DNA of 64,000 nucleotides. It comes from an uncultured Paracoccaceae bacterium. GTDB lineage: Bacteria; Pseudomonadota; Alphaproteobacteria; Rhodobacterales; Rhodobacteraceae. The notes under the pieces were generated by a model. The model saw only the letters and a program-made list of their open reading frames with translations, did no database searches and was not told the DNA's origin. This document shows, piece by piece, positions 16,115 to 24,976 of the stretch. How positions within the stretch are numbered: the first letter of the stretch is position 1; each line of letters opens with the position of its first letter. The position numbers and the translations under genes were made by a program. The stretch is from assembly GCA_947498985.1 (NCBI GenBank), contig CANMMF010000002.1, positions 248,001 through 312,000 on the forward strand, read 5' to 3'.

Positions 16115-17710
16115 TCAGGCGTCCGCCAGCACCAGATCCGAGGCTTTTTCGCCGATCATGATCGCGGGCGCATTGGTGTTGCCCGACACGATCTCCGGCA
16201 TGATCGAGCAATCCGCGACGCGCAATCCCGCGATCCCATGCACGCGCAGCCTGTCATCGACCACCGCCATCCTGTCCTGCCCCATCTTGCAGGTGCCGGT
16301 GGGGTGGTAGATCGAGGCGGTGTTGCTGCGCGCCCAGTCCAGCGTTGCGTCGTAATCGTCCATTGGAAGGTCCTTGTGGGGGCGGAACTCTTCGGAGATT
16401 TTCGACGTCAGCGGCGCGTGCCGGGCAATCCTGCGGGCGATGTTCACACCCGCGACGATGGTCCGGCAATCGGTTTCGGTGCTGAGGTAGTTGGGGACAA
16501 TCTTCGGATAGCTGCGCCCGTCCGCGCTGGCCAGGCGGATCTCGCCTTTTGATTCCGGTCGCAACTGGCAGACCGACATGGTGAACGCCGAAAAGCGGTC
16601 CGCGCCCTTGCCGGGGTTTTCCGCCGAAAGCGGCTGCACGTGGAACTGGATATCAGGGGTCTCGATATCCTCTCGCGTCTTCAGGAACCCGGTGGCGAGG
16701 CTTGCGGCCATGGTCATCGGTCCGGCCCGGAAAAGCAGGTATTTCAGCCCGATCCGCGCCTGTCCCATCCAGGTGCTGACCTCGTCGTTGAGCGTCGGCT
16801 CGTTGCATTTGTAGACCAGCCGCGCCTGCAGGTGATCCTGCATGTTCTTGCCGACGCCCGGCAGATCCGCGACCACCTCGATCCCGTGCGCCTTGAGCTG
16901 GTCGGCCTCGCCGATCCCCGATAGCATCAGAAGTTGCGGAGAGTTGATCGCCCCGCCCGACAGGATGATCTCCTTTCGGGCGGTCACGCGCTGCCAGACG
17001 CCGCCCTTGTCGCGGTACTTGACCGCGACGGCGCGCTTGCCCTCGATCTCGATCTTTTCGACCTGGGCGCGGGTCACGATGGTCAGGTTCTCGCGCTGCT
17101 TGACCGGGTTGAGAAAGGCCACCGCCGCCGAACAGCGCCGCCCGTTACGCGCTGTCAGCTGGAAGAACCCCACACCCTCCTGGTCGGCGCCGTTATAGTC
17201 GGGATTGAACTCATAGCCCGCCGCCTGCGCGGCGGCGACCCAGGCGTCGGTGATCGGGCGCTGGATGCGCATGTTGGAGACCGAGAGGTTGCCCTGATCG
17301 CCGTGGAATGCATCCGCCCCGCGCTCATTGCGCTCGGACCGCTTGAACAGCGGCAGCACGTCGTCCCACGCCCAGCCGCGATTGCCCATCTGCGCCCAGC
17401 GGTCGTAATCCTGCGGTTGCCCGCGCACGTAGAGCAGACCGTTGAGCGACGACGAGCCGCCCAGCACCTTGCCGCGCGGCCATTCGATGGAGCGGCCATT
17501 GAGCCCGGGATCGGGCTCGGTCTTGTAGCACCAGTCGACCGCCGGATTGTGGATCGTCTTGAAATAGCCGACCGGGATGTGGATCCAGGGATTGAGGTCG
17601 CGCCCGCCCGCCTCCAGCAGAACCACCCGACTCCCCGGATCCGCGCTCAGCCTGTTGGCGACGACACATCCCGCGGAGCCCGCACCAATCACCACAAAAT
17701 CCGCGTCCAT
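16115..17710 (-). CDS. GMC-family FAD-dependent alcohol dehydrogenase (choline dehydrogenase-like)
   Basis: 531 residues. The FAD dinucleotide fold GAGSAG (9-14), the GMC signatures PRGKVLGGSSSLNG and SGGAINSPQLLMLSGIG, the catalytic His469 in YHPTGTCKMG and the second active-site motif GNTN (510-513) are all present, so it should be active. Substrate is a primary or secondary alcohol; choline is only the family label, as no betaine-aldehyde dehydrogenase is nearby. The start at 17710 follows GGGAGG. It is divergent from a TRAP transporter and probably oxidises what that transporter imports, under the same IclR regulator. Confidence 0.87.
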   Translation of the reverse strand: MDADFVVIGAGSAGCVVANRLSADPGSRVVLLEAGGRDLNPWIHIPVGYFKTIHNPAVDWCYKTEPDPGLNGRSIEWPRGKVLGGSSSLNGLLYVRGQPQDYDRWAQMGNRGWAWDDVLPLFKRSERNERGADAFHGDQGNLSVSNMRIQRPITDAWVAAAQAAGYEFNPDYNGADQEGVGFFQLTARNGRRCSAAVAFLNPVKQRENLTIVTRAQVEKIEIEGKRAVAVKYRDKGGVWQRVTARKEIILSGGAINSPQLLMLSGIGEADQLKAHGIEVVADLPGVGKNMQDHLQARLVYKCNEPTLNDEVSTWMGQARIGLKYLLFRAGPMTMAASLATGFLKTREDIETPDIQFHVQPLSAENPGKGADRFSAFTMSVCQLRPESKGEIRLASADGRSYPKIVPNYLSTETDCRTIVAGVNIARRIARHAPLTSKISEEFRPHKDLPMDDYDATLDWARSNTASIYHPTGTCKMGQDRMAVVDDRLRVHGIAGLRVADCSIMPEIVSGNTNAPAIMIGEKASDLVLADA

Positions 17711-17771
17711 TGCTGCCTCCCAGAGATTTCTTGAAAAAAACTCTATGCAGATTGCTTAGACTAATCTAGGT

Positions 17772-17796
17772 TTTTTGGAACAAATGGTCTCAAAAA
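17772..17796. promoter_or_regulatory. Imperfect dyad between GMC dehydrogenase and TRAP operon; candidate IclR operator
   Basis: TTTTTGGAAC (17772-17781) and GTCTCAAAAA (17787-17796) match as an inverted repeat at 8 of 10 positions around a 5-base centre. It lies in the 107-bp AT-rich gap between divergent genes, next to TATAAC at 17801-17806. The IclR gene at the end of the TRAP operon is the natural binder, giving joint control of both directions. Confidence 0.45.
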
Positions 17797-17817
17797 TTGC
17801 TATAACGGGAGGAAGCA

Positions 17818-19047
17818 ATGGGTATTTACGATCGTATTCGCGGCGTGTCGCGGAGGGATTTTTTCAAGATCGCGGGCACTTACGGGATGAGTTCCACGTT
17901 GCTGGCCGCGGGCACCTTTGGCGGTGCGATGACGGCCGCGGGCCTCGCGAAGGCCGCCGAGTCGACCTATGACAAGCGGTTTGCCAAGGAAGCAAAGCAC
18001 ACGCTGAAGTTCGGCGCCGCCGGTTTCAACCCGCAGAACCTGCTGATCGAGCGCGCAGGCTGCCTTGAATTTGCCCGCGACCTCGAAGAGCGCACCGATG
18101 GCGAGATCCGCATCGAGTTCATTGGCAACAACCAGATCTGCGGCCAGCTTTCCTGCGTGGAGAAGGCCCAACAGGGGATCATCGACCTCTATGCCGCCTC
18201 GACCCAGAACTCGGCCGGTGGCGCGCCTTATCTCAACGTGCTGGACTACGCCTACATGTTCCGCAGCCGCGCGGATCAGTACTATTTCATGTACAGCCCC
18301 GAATCGCAGCGGATCCTGCGCGATCCGTTCGAAAAGCGGCACGGTCTTAAGTTCCTCTTCACCCATGCGGAACTGCGCGGCATCCAGCTCGGTCTCAGCT
18401 GGCAGGATAAGGATACCGTCACCAGCGTCGAGCAGCTGGCGGGCACCAAGAACCGCGTGACAGGCACCCAGCTTGGCCGCATCGCCATGGAGGCGCTGAA
18501 CCTCAACCCGGTGCCGGTGGCCTGGGAAGAAACCCTCGACGGCCTGAAGCAGGGCCTGATCGACGGCGCGGAGACATGGGCCTCGGCTGTGGCCTACGCC
18601 AACATGTCGCCGGTGGTCAGCCAGTGCGTGGATCTGCGCTTCTTCTGCGGCACCGAGCATACCGCCATGCGCTCCGAGACCTTCGACGGGCTCAGCGGCG
18701 ATCTGCAGGACGCGGTGATGGAAAGCTCCTATCTCACGCAGGTGCATGTGCAGGCGGCCAACGAGGCTGCGCTTGTCAACACCGTGGGCTTCACCGATCC
18801 GCCGATGCCCGGTACGATCTTTGCCGAAAACAACGTGCGCGTGTCCAAGCTGTCGGATGCCGAGATCAAGAAGGCCGAAGAGATGTGCTCGCCCGAGTTC
18901 CAGCCACAGCTGTGGGAGCAGTGGCGCGAGCGGATCAACGGCTGGGCCGGTGGCATCGACACCTACCAGGACATCTACAACGAGGTTCGCAACAACCCCC
19001 ACACGCTGGCCGAGAATGTCGAGCCGCGGCGCTGGTGGAAAGGCTGA
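17818..19047 (+). CDS. TRAP transporter solute-binding protein (DctP type), Tat-exported
   Basis: 409 residues. The N-terminus has the twin-arginine motif SRRDFFK (11-17) before a hydrophobic stretch ending near KAAES, so it is likely exported folded by the Tat route. The sequence FARDLEERTDGEIRIEFIGN and the GAETWASAVAYANM region fit DctP-type binding proteins, which capture organic acids or related solutes. The start at 17818 has GGAGGAAG just upstream. It heads an operon of DctP-DctQ-DctM-IclR. The substrate is unknown; the divergent alcohol dehydrogenase hints at a hydroxylated compound. Confidence 0.85.
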   Translation: MGIYDRIRGVSRRDFFKIAGTYGMSSTLLAAGTFGGAMTAAGLAKAAESTYDKRFAKEAKHTLKFGAAGFNPQNLLIERAGCLEFARDLEERTDGEIRIEFIGNNQICGQLSCVEKAQQGIIDLYAASTQNSAGGAPYLNVLDYAYMFRSRADQYYFMYSPESQRILRDPFEKRHGLKFLFTHAELRGIQLGLSWQDKDTVTSVEQLAGTKNRVTGTQLGRIAMEALNLNPVPVAWEETLDGLKQGLIDGAETWASAVAYANMSPVVSQCVDLRFFCGTEHTAMRSETFDGLSGDLQDAVMESSYLTQVHVQAANEAALVNTVGFTDPPMPGTIFAENNVRVSKLSDAEIKKAEEMCSPEFQPQLWEQWRERINGWAGGIDTYQDIYNEVRNNPHTLAENVEPRRWWKG

Positions 19048-19069
19048 CACTCGCCCGATAAGCTAAGAC

Positions 19070-19096
19070 CTGGCCCCGGTGTCACGCCGGGGCCAG
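19070..19096 (+). terminator. Intercistronic stem-loop after the TRAP binding-protein gene
   Basis: CTGGCCCCGG (19070-19079) pairs perfectly with CCGGGGCCAG (19087-19096) around a 7-base loop, 22 bases after the dctP stop and before dctQ. No T-run follows. It probably protects the upstream mRNA or partly terminates transcription. Confidence 0.65.
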
Positions 19097-19163
19097 ACGC
19101 ATGACCGCCGCCAACAACAAGCCGGGCCAATCCGGCAGGCGTCACCACAGGGAGGAGGGACCC

Positions 19164-19832
19164 ATGGCAATCTGGTCCGATCTCGGCACGCTCTTCAGCG
19201 CGCTGGCCAGTCAAGATTCGTTCGAAATCCGCAACGCCTTGCGCCCCAACAGCATGTACGTCTTCGGTGTGGTGTATCTGCTGCTGTCCGGTCTGGGCCT
19301 GGCGTGGCTCTACCACCGGGTGCCGCTCTTCGAGCGCTATTTCGAACGCACGGTCATGATCACCTGTTATCTCGCGATTGCGTTGATCATCTTCTGGGGG
19401 GTGATCGACCGGTTTGTCTTTTCCAGCCAGAAGCCCTGGTCGACAACCATCCCGCCATTTCTCTTCATGGTGATGGCCTGGTTCGGCGCCGCCTATAACG
19501 TGCGGGTCAGAACCCATCTGAGTTTCTCCGAGTTCCGCACCCGCATGCCGCGCATCGGGCAGTTCCTCTGCCTCTGGCTCGACTTCGCGCTGTGGTTCGG
19601 CTTTGCGCTGATCTTTGTGGTCACCACCTCGCGGGTCGCGGCGCTGTCGGCGTCGAATTTCCAGATCGTTCTGGGCACCGACAACACCATGCAATGGTGG
19701 TTCATCATCGGCGCGCCGGTTGCGGGCACGCTGATGGCCGCGCGCGCCATCGAGAATATTCAGGACGACATCAGGAATTACCGCACTGGCGAGCCCCTGA
19801 TCCGTCAGGCCGTGATCGGAGGGAATGCGTGA
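19164..19832 (+). CDS. TRAP transporter small membrane subunit (DctQ type)
   Basis: 222 residues with four membrane helices, for example YVFGVVYLLLSGLGLAWLYH and MITCYLAIALIIFWGVIDRF, and the amphipathic segment SFSEFRTRMPRIGQFLCLWL. DctQ bridges the binding protein and the large DctM permease. The start at 19164 follows GGAGGAGGG. A longer frame reaches upstream towards the hairpin but lacks family sequence. The stop overlaps the dctM start (TGATG). Confidence 0.83.
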   Translation: MAIWSDLGTLFSALASQDSFEIRNALRPNSMYVFGVVYLLLSGLGLAWLYHRVPLFERYFERTVMITCYLAIALIIFWGVIDRFVFSSQKPWSTTIPPFLFMVMAWFGAAYNVRVRTHLSFSEFRTRMPRIGQFLCLWLDFALWFGFALIFVVTTSRVAALSASNFQIVLGTDNTMQWWFIIGAPVAGTLMAARAIENIQDDIRNYRTGEPLIRQAVIGGNA

Positions 19833-21190
19833 TGACCGACGGGACATGGATCACGCTGATTTCGGTTGGCGTCACGTTTTTGTTCATGCTGGGCGTGCCG
19901 GTGCTGCTGATCATCGCCTATTGGGTGATCGGCTGCTCTTTCGTGCTGGGCCTCACGCTCGACAATATGGGCGCAGAACTGCTCAACGTCTTCAACAAGG
20001 GCTTTGCGCTGCTCGCGATGCCGCTCTTCATCCTGACCGGGGACCTGATCAACAAGTCCGGCATCGCGCGAAGGCTGTCGGATTTCGCCTATGCCTGTCT
20101 GGGCTGGCTGCGCGGCGGGCTTGCCATGGCCTCGCTGGGTGCCTGCGGGCTCTTTGCCGCCATCTCCGGCTCCAACTCCGCCACCACGGCGACCATCGGC
20201 TCCATGCTGCATCCCGAGATGGTGAAAGGCGGCTATGACGAACGCTTCTCGGCGGCCACGGCGGCGGCAGGCGGCACGGTGGGGATCATCATCCCGCCCT
20301 CGATCATCTTCATCGTCTACGGCTTTCTGATGAACCTGCCGATCTCGGATCTGTTTGTCGCGGGTATCCTGCCCGGCGCGCTGATGGTCTTTGGCATGCA
20401 GTTTGCCTGCTGGATCATCTGCCGCATGAACGGCTGGGGCTACCTGATCCCGCTGCAGCTCAACCGCGTTCTGAAGACCGCGTTTGGGGCCTGGCTGGGC
20501 TTTTTCGCCATCGGTCTGGTGCTCTGGGGCATCTATACCGGCAAGTTCTCACCCACCGAGGCCGCCGGAGTCACGGTTGGTTTCTGCATCATTGCGGGCG
20601 TGCTCTCCTGGGTGATCACCTCGGCGCTCAGGCTCAAGTCCGACAAGACCTGGGAAGAGAAATCCTATGGCGAAATGCTGGTGGTGGACGGCTTCACCCC
20701 CTGGGAGATCCCGAGCGTGACCATGCGCTCGGCAGAGATCACCGGCATCCTGGCTCCGCTGATTGCCATCTCGGTGGTGATGCAGCAGATCCTCTCGCTT
20801 TTGGGTGCGCAGCAGGTGATCGGGGATTTCGTGACCTCGATGGGCGGCTATTACGCGGTGCTCTTTACCGCGATGGTCATCGTCTTCTTCTCGGGCATGG
20901 TGCTGGAATCGCTCCCGGTGACGATCATTCTGGCGCCGATTCTGGCGCCGATTGCGGCAGATGTGGGCGTCGATCCGATCCACTTCTCGGTGATCTTCCT
21001 GGTCGGCGCCTCCATCGGTTTCATCACGCCGCCTTACGGGCTTAACCTTTATGTCGCGTCCGGCGTAACAGGGGTGCCGTATTTCCGATTGTTGAAGTAT
21101 ACCGTGCCCTACCTTATTGCGCTGATTGGCGTGTGGGTATTGGTGTCGCTGACGCCGGAGCTCGCGCTGCTGCTGCTGCCAAACCGATAA
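19832..21190 (+). CDS. TRAP transporter large permease (DctM type)
   Basis: 452 residues with about 12 hydrophobic segments. The motifs LNVFNKGFALLAMPLFILTG, FAAISGSNSATTATIGSMLH, and GGTVGIIIPPSIIFIVYGFL are classic DctM sequences, including the helical hairpins that line the Na+-driven transport site. The ATG overlaps the DctQ stop by one base (TGATG), so translation is coupled. It forms a complete TRAP system with the two preceding genes. Confidence 0.87.
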   Translation: MTDGTWITLISVGVTFLFMLGVPVLLIIAYWVIGCSFVLGLTLDNMGAELLNVFNKGFALLAMPLFILTGDLINKSGIARRLSDFAYACLGWLRGGLAMASLGACGLFAAISGSNSATTATIGSMLHPEMVKGGYDERFSAATAAAGGTVGIIIPPSIIFIVYGFLMNLPISDLFVAGILPGALMVFGMQFACWIICRMNGWGYLIPLQLNRVLKTAFGAWLGFFAIGLVLWGIYTGKFSPTEAAGVTVGFCIIAGVLSWVITSALRLKSDKTWEEKSYGEMLVVDGFTPWEIPSVTMRSAEITGILAPLIAISVVMQQILSLLGAQQVIGDFVTSMGGYYAVLFTAMVIVFFSGMVLESLPVTIILAPILAPIAADVGVDPIHFSVIFLVGASIGFITPPYGLNLYVASGVTGVPYFRLLKYTVPYLIALIGVWVLVSLTPELALLLLPNR

Positions 21191-21202
21191 AGAAGAAAAG
21201 CC

Positions 21203-21982
21203 ATGCCCGACGATCACGCGATCGAATCAAAAGGCCAGATCCCGACGAATCTGCGCCTCTTGATGATCGTGGAAGCGGTCGCCCGGGCAGGCGTCCCGAT
21301 CCTGCCCTCCACGCTGTCCGAGACCATCGGGCTGCCGAAATCCACCGTGCACCGGCTTTTGACAACGGCGGAGGACGAAGGGTTCCTGCAGCGCGATGTT
21401 GACGGGCGCTCCTACGGTCCGGGCTGGCGGCTGCGAAGGCTGTCGGCCAACACGCTGTCGTCACAGCGGGTCCGGACCGAGCGGCTGATGATCATGAAGG
21501 CGCTGGCCGAGGATGTGGGCGAGACCTGCAACCTCGCCGCCCCGGGCCGCTACGGCATGGTCTATCTCGACCGGGTGGAGACCCATTGGCCATTGCGCAT
21601 CCAGTTGCCGGTGGGCACGCAGGTGCCGTTCCACTGCACCGCCAGCGGCAAGATGTACCTGTCGTCGCTGCGCCGCGACAAGCTTGAACGGTTGCTCTCG
21701 GCCCTCACGCTGGAGCGGCGCACGGTGCGGACGCTGGTCGATATAGATGCCCTGCGCACAGAGCTTGCGGCCACGCGCGAGCGTGGATTTTCCACCGATG
21801 ACCAGGAATTCATGGACGGCATGGCCGCCATCGCGGTGCCCATTCAGGACAGCGAGAGGCGGCTGCTCACCACGCTGTCGATCCACGCACCGATTCAGCG
21901 CCAGCAAGTCGACGGGCTGATCGAACGCCTGCCGCAGGTGCGCGACGCCGCGGACCGTCTGGCCCAGCTCGCCTCCGATTGA
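21203..21982 (+). CDS. IclR-family transcriptional regulator
   Basis: 259 residues with an N-terminal winged helix (LPSTLSETIGLPKSTVHRLL) and a C-terminal effector domain ending in the conserved region GFSTDDQEFMDGMAAIAVPI. It starts 12 bases after dctM, so it is the last gene of the TRAP operon and likely autoregulated. Probable target: the divergent promoter region near 17711-17817, controlling both the TRAP genes and the GMC dehydrogenase. The inducer would be the imported solute or its oxidation product. Confidence 0.87.
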   Translation: MPDDHAIESKGQIPTNLRLLMIVEAVARAGVPILPSTLSETIGLPKSTVHRLLTTAEDEGFLQRDVDGRSYGPGWRLRRLSANTLSSQRVRTERLMIMKALAEDVGETCNLAAPGRYGMVYLDRVETHWPLRIQLPVGTQVPFHCTASGKMYLSSLRRDKLERLLSALTLERRTVRTLVDIDALRTELAATRERGFSTDDQEFMDGMAAIAVPIQDSERRLLTTLSIHAPIQRQQVDGLIERLPQVRDAADRLAQLASD

Positions 21983-22294
21983 CGCAAGGTTATCGCAGAG
22001 CGGCGCCGGGTCACCTGAACGCCGCATCCTATCCTTGCCAGATCCTGTCATCGAACCGTGACACGCCAGCGCCATAAGGGCGCAAAGCGCGCGCCTGCCC
22101 ACGCGCCGCCGGCGCTTGATGCGCTTCTGATCGCCGATGAATACCTATTGAGATCAGAACGTTGAGTGCCATTGCGAGAAAGGGCTATTGCGCGTTGCTT
22201 TGGCGGGTGTATCGTTCCCCCGTCTACGATCCGAAGCAGGCACAGAGCCTGCACATCTTATGACACGCACCACGTCCGGTGCATGGGAGGTACT
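21983..22294. other. 312-bp non-coding region before ugpB
   Basis: No gene is seen. It separates the TRAP-IclR operon from the glycerol-3-phosphate operon and must carry the ugp promoter. It contains a Pho-box-like sequence at about 22045-22064. Immediately before ugpB is a good ribosome-binding site, GGGAGG. No clear terminator for the upstream operon was recognised. Confidence 0.5.
22045..22062 (+). promoter_or_regulatory. Pho-box-like sequence upstream of ugpB
   Basis: CTGTCAT (22045-22051) is a perfect Pho-box half; the second heptamer at the expected 11-bp step is CCGTGAC (22056-22062), 5 of 7 against CTGTCAC. ugp operons are classic PhoB targets, which supports the reading, but the second half is imperfect and it lies 230 bp from the start codon. 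Confidence 0.35.
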
Positions 22295-23608
22295 ATGAAA
22301 AAGACATTGCTCGGCGCTCTTGCCGCATCCACAGCCCTGCTTTCGCCCGCCATGGCGACCGCGGAAACCGAGATTCAGTTCTGGCACGCCTTCACCGGCC
22401 GACTGGGCGAACTGGTCAAGGCGCAGGTCGAGGATTTCAACGCCAGCCAGGACACCTACACCGTTGTCGAGAGCCACAAGGGCAACTATTCCGAGACCCT
22501 CAATGCCGGGATCGCCGCCTTCCGCGCGGGCGAGCAGCCGCATATCCTGATGGTCTTCGAGGTCGGCACCGCGACGATGATGTCGGCGGGCGGCGCCACC
22601 AAGCCGGTCTACGAAGTCATGGCCGAAAGCGGCGCGACCTTCGATCCCGACGCCTATATCGGTTCGGTCAAGGGGTACTACACCTCCACCGATGGCGACA
22701 TGCTGTCGCTGCCCTTCAACTCATCGACCCCGGTGCTCTGGGTCAACCGCGACGCCTTTGAGGCGGCGGGCGTCGATCCCGACACCGATCTTTCGACCTG
22801 GCAGAAGGTCGGAGAGACGCTGGACGCGCTCAAGGCCGGTGGCGAGGACTGCCCGCTTGTGACCGCGTGGCAAAGCTGGATCCATCTGGAGAACTTCTCG
22901 GCCTATCACGACGTGCCGTTTGCCTCGAAGGATAACGGCTTTGCCGGGCTCGACACCGAGCTGATGCTGAACGGCGAGGCGCAGGTCGCGCATCTGACCG
23001 CGATGGGCGAATGGGCGCAGGACGGCAAGTTCATCTACACCGGCCGCCGCAACGAAGGCGGCGCCAATTTCCGATCCGGCGAATGCGCGCTCTTCACCGA
23101 AAGCTCTGCGGGCTATGCGGGCATCAAGGCCGAGGCGGAGTTCGATTTCGACGTGCGCCCGCTGCCCTATTGGGAAGGCGTCGGCAACGCGCCGCAGAAC
23201 ACCATCATCGGCGGCGCGTCGCTCTGGGTGCTCGAAGGCCACGAGGCCGAAGAGTACAAGGGTGTGGGCGAGTTCCTGGCCTACCTGTCCTCGACCAACG
23301 TGCAGGCGCAGTGGCACCAGGACACCGGCTATCTGCCGATCACCGCAGCGGCGGGTGACGCCACGAAAGAGGCGGGCTTTTACGACGAGAACCCCGGCAC
23401 CGACGTGGCCGTCATGCAGATGACCGCAAAGGAGCCGACGGCAAACTCCAAGGGCCTGCGCCTTGGCTCCTTCGATCAGATCCGCGGGATCATCGACGAG
23501 GAGCTGGAGGCGATCTGGTCGGGCGACAAATCCGCGCAAGAGGCCATGGACAGCGCCAAGGAGCGTGGCGACGCGTTGCTGCGCCGCTTTGAAAGCGCCA
23601 ACAAGTAA
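22295..23608 (+). CDS. ugpB: sn-Glycerol-3-phosphate ABC transporter binding protein
   Basis: 437 residues. A signal peptide ends at ATA (21-23), and the mature protein begins ETEIQFWHAFTGRLGELVKA, the typical UgpB opening. GNYSETLNAGIAAFRAGEQP, FNSSTPVLWVNRDAF, and SGECALFTESSAGYAGIKAE also match the family. UgpB captures glycerol-3-phosphate or glycerophosphodiesters in the periplasm. The start at 22295 follows GGGAGGTACT. Gene order ugpB-x-ugpA-ugpE-ugpC differs from the usual layout by an extra small membrane gene. Confidence 0.9.
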   Translation: MKKTLLGALAASTALLSPAMATAETEIQFWHAFTGRLGELVKAQVEDFNASQDTYTVVESHKGNYSETLNAGIAAFRAGEQPHILMVFEVGTATMMSAGGATKPVYEVMAESGATFDPDAYIGSVKGYYTSTDGDMLSLPFNSSTPVLWVNRDAFEAAGVDPDTDLSTWQKVGETLDALKAGGEDCPLVTAWQSWIHLENFSAYHDVPFASKDNGFAGLDTELMLNGEAQVAHLTAMGEWAQDGKFIYTGRRNEGGANFRSGECALFTESSAGYAGIKAEAEFDFDVRPLPYWEGVGNAPQNTIIGGASLWVLEGHEAEEYKGVGEFLAYLSSTNVQAQWHQDTGYLPITAAAGDATKEAGFYDENPGTDVAVMQMTAKEPTANSKGLRLGSFDQIRGIIDEELEAIWSGDKSAQEAMDSAKERGDALLRRFESANK

Positions 23609-23615
23609 GACCTGA

Positions 23616-23645
23616 ACGCGCGCCCCGCATCCCCGGGGCGCGCGT
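23616..23645 (+). terminator. Strong intercistronic stem-loop after ugpB
   Basis: ACGCGCGCCCCG (23616-23627) pairs perfectly over 12 bp with CGGGGCGCGCGT (23634-23645), loop of 6 bases, followed by TTGCCTTT. It starts 8 bases after the ugpB stop. It would partly terminate or protect the ugpB transcript. Confidence 0.75.
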
Positions 23646-23671
23646 TTGCCTTTGTGACAAGGATCCTTGCC

Positions 23672-24076
23672 ATGCTCGCCGCCTCCGTTGTGCTATACTG
23701 CCTCGTCGGCCTCGCGCTGATCGGCATGGGTTACAAATACATCTCCGCCATCCCGCCCATCGACTACCACGCCGCAATCCTCTCCGGCGGCCCCGTCACC
23801 GACGAGACGGTGCTGATCCTCGGCGGGCTCTACAAGGTGATGGGCGGGTGTTTCGCCGCCTTTGGCGTTGCCACGCTGATGATCGCGCTGACAGGCGTCT
23901 GGTCCGATCTCTTCTGGGCCAAGCTCACGCTGTTGGTGATGACCGGCGTGACGGGCTATTTCGCCACCACCGTCCCGCGACGGATCGAGGCCATCACCGG
24001 GCACCGGACGCCCTGGCGCATCGCCGCGGGGCTCTCTGCGCTGAGCGGCGTGGCGTTCCTGATGTCGCTCTTCTGA
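23672..24076 (+). CDS. Small four-helix membrane protein inserted between ugpB and ugpA; function unknown
   Basis: 134 residues, almost entirely hydrophobic, with helices near 2-24 (LAASVVLYCLVGLALIGMGY), 48-72 (LGGLYKVMGGCFAAFGVATL), 78-98 and 112-134. It is not one of the known Ugp components and I do not recognise a family. The start at 23672 has AAGGA 8 bases upstream; a GTG at 23654 is possible. It sits between the post-ugpB hairpin and ugpA (18 bp gap), so it is co-transcribed with the permeases. It could be an accessory subunit like GlpU of the other transporter, but this is only analogy. Confidence 0.7.
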   Translation: MLAASVVLYCLVGLALIGMGYKYISAIPPIDYHAAILSGGPVTDETVLILGGLYKVMGGCFAAFGVATLMIALTGVWSDLFWAKLTLLVMTGVTGYFATTVPRRIEAITGHRTPWRIAAGLSALSGVAFLMSLF

Positions 24077-24094
24077 CCGGGCAGGGGGACGGGC

Positions 24095-24976
24095 ATGGAA
24101 AAACGCGTCACGTTCAAAGGCTGGATGCTGCCGCTCTTGCTGATCGCGCCGCAGGTGCTGGTTTCGGCGGTGTTTTTCTTCTACCCCGCCGGTCAGGCGA
24201 TCTGGCAGTCGCTCTTCATCCCCGACCCGTTTGGCCTTTCGTCGCAATATGTCGGCCTGGGCAATTTCGAGTTCCTGCTGACCGACAAGTTCTACCGCGC
24301 GTCCTTTGTGACCACGGCGGTCTTCTCGATCCTCGTCACGCTGTGTTCGATGATCCCGGCGCTTTTTCTCGCGGTGCTGGCGGACCGGCTGATCAAGGGC
24401 TCCGGCGTCTACCGGACCATGCTGATCTGGCCTTATGCCGTGGCGCCTGCTGTGGCCGGTGTGCTGTGGCTGTTCATGTTCAACACGCGCGTCGGCGTGA
24501 TCTCGTGGTATCTGGGGCAGCTGGGTTATGACTGGAACCACGTGCTGAACGGTGGCGAAGCCATGGGGCTTGTGGTTGTCGCCTCCGCCTGGGGGCGGAT
24601 CAGCTACAACTTCCTGTTCTTCTTTGCCGCTTTGCAGGCGGTGCCGCGGTCGGTCATCGAAGCGGCTGCCATCGATGGCGCACGGTTCTGGCGGCGGTTC
24701 TTCACCATCGTGCTGCCGCTGCTGTCGCCCACCACGTTTTTCCTGCTGGTGGTGAATGTGGTCTATGCCTTCTTCGAGACCTTCGGCGTGATCCACACGA
24801 TCACCGGAGGCGGCCCGCAGCAATCCACCACGATCCTTGTCTACAAGGTCTTCTCTGACGGGTTTGTGGGTCAGGATCTGGGCTCGAGCTCTGCGCAATC
24901 TGTGATCCTGCTGATTGTCGTGGGGCTGCTCACCGTGGTGCAGTTCAAGGTCATCGAAAAGCGGGTGCATTACTGA
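24095..24976 (+). CDS. ugpA: sn-Glycerol-3-phosphate ABC transporter permease UgpA
   Basis: 293 residues, MalF-type permease. The start helix region [20 protein letters not shown], the segment [20 protein letters not shown] and the coupling EAA loop [20 protein letters not shown] are typical of Ugp[17 protein letters not shown] near the C-terminus is also characteristic. The stop overlaps the ugpE start by one base (TGATG). Confidence 0.9.
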   Translation: MEKRVTFKGWMLPLLLIAPQVLVSAVFFFYPAGQAIWQSLFIPDPFGLSSQYVGLGNFEFLLTDKFYRASFVTTAVFSILVTLCSMIPALFLAVLADRLIKGSGVYRTMLIWPYAVAPAVAGVLWLFMFNTRVGVISWYLGQLGYDWNHVLNGGEAMGLVVVASAWGRISYNFLFFFAALQAVPRSVIEAAAIDGARFWRRFFTIVLPLLSPTTFFLLVVNVVYAFFETFGVIHTITGGGPQQSTTILVYKVFSDGFVGQDLGSSSAQSVILLIVVGLLTVVQFKVIEKRVHY

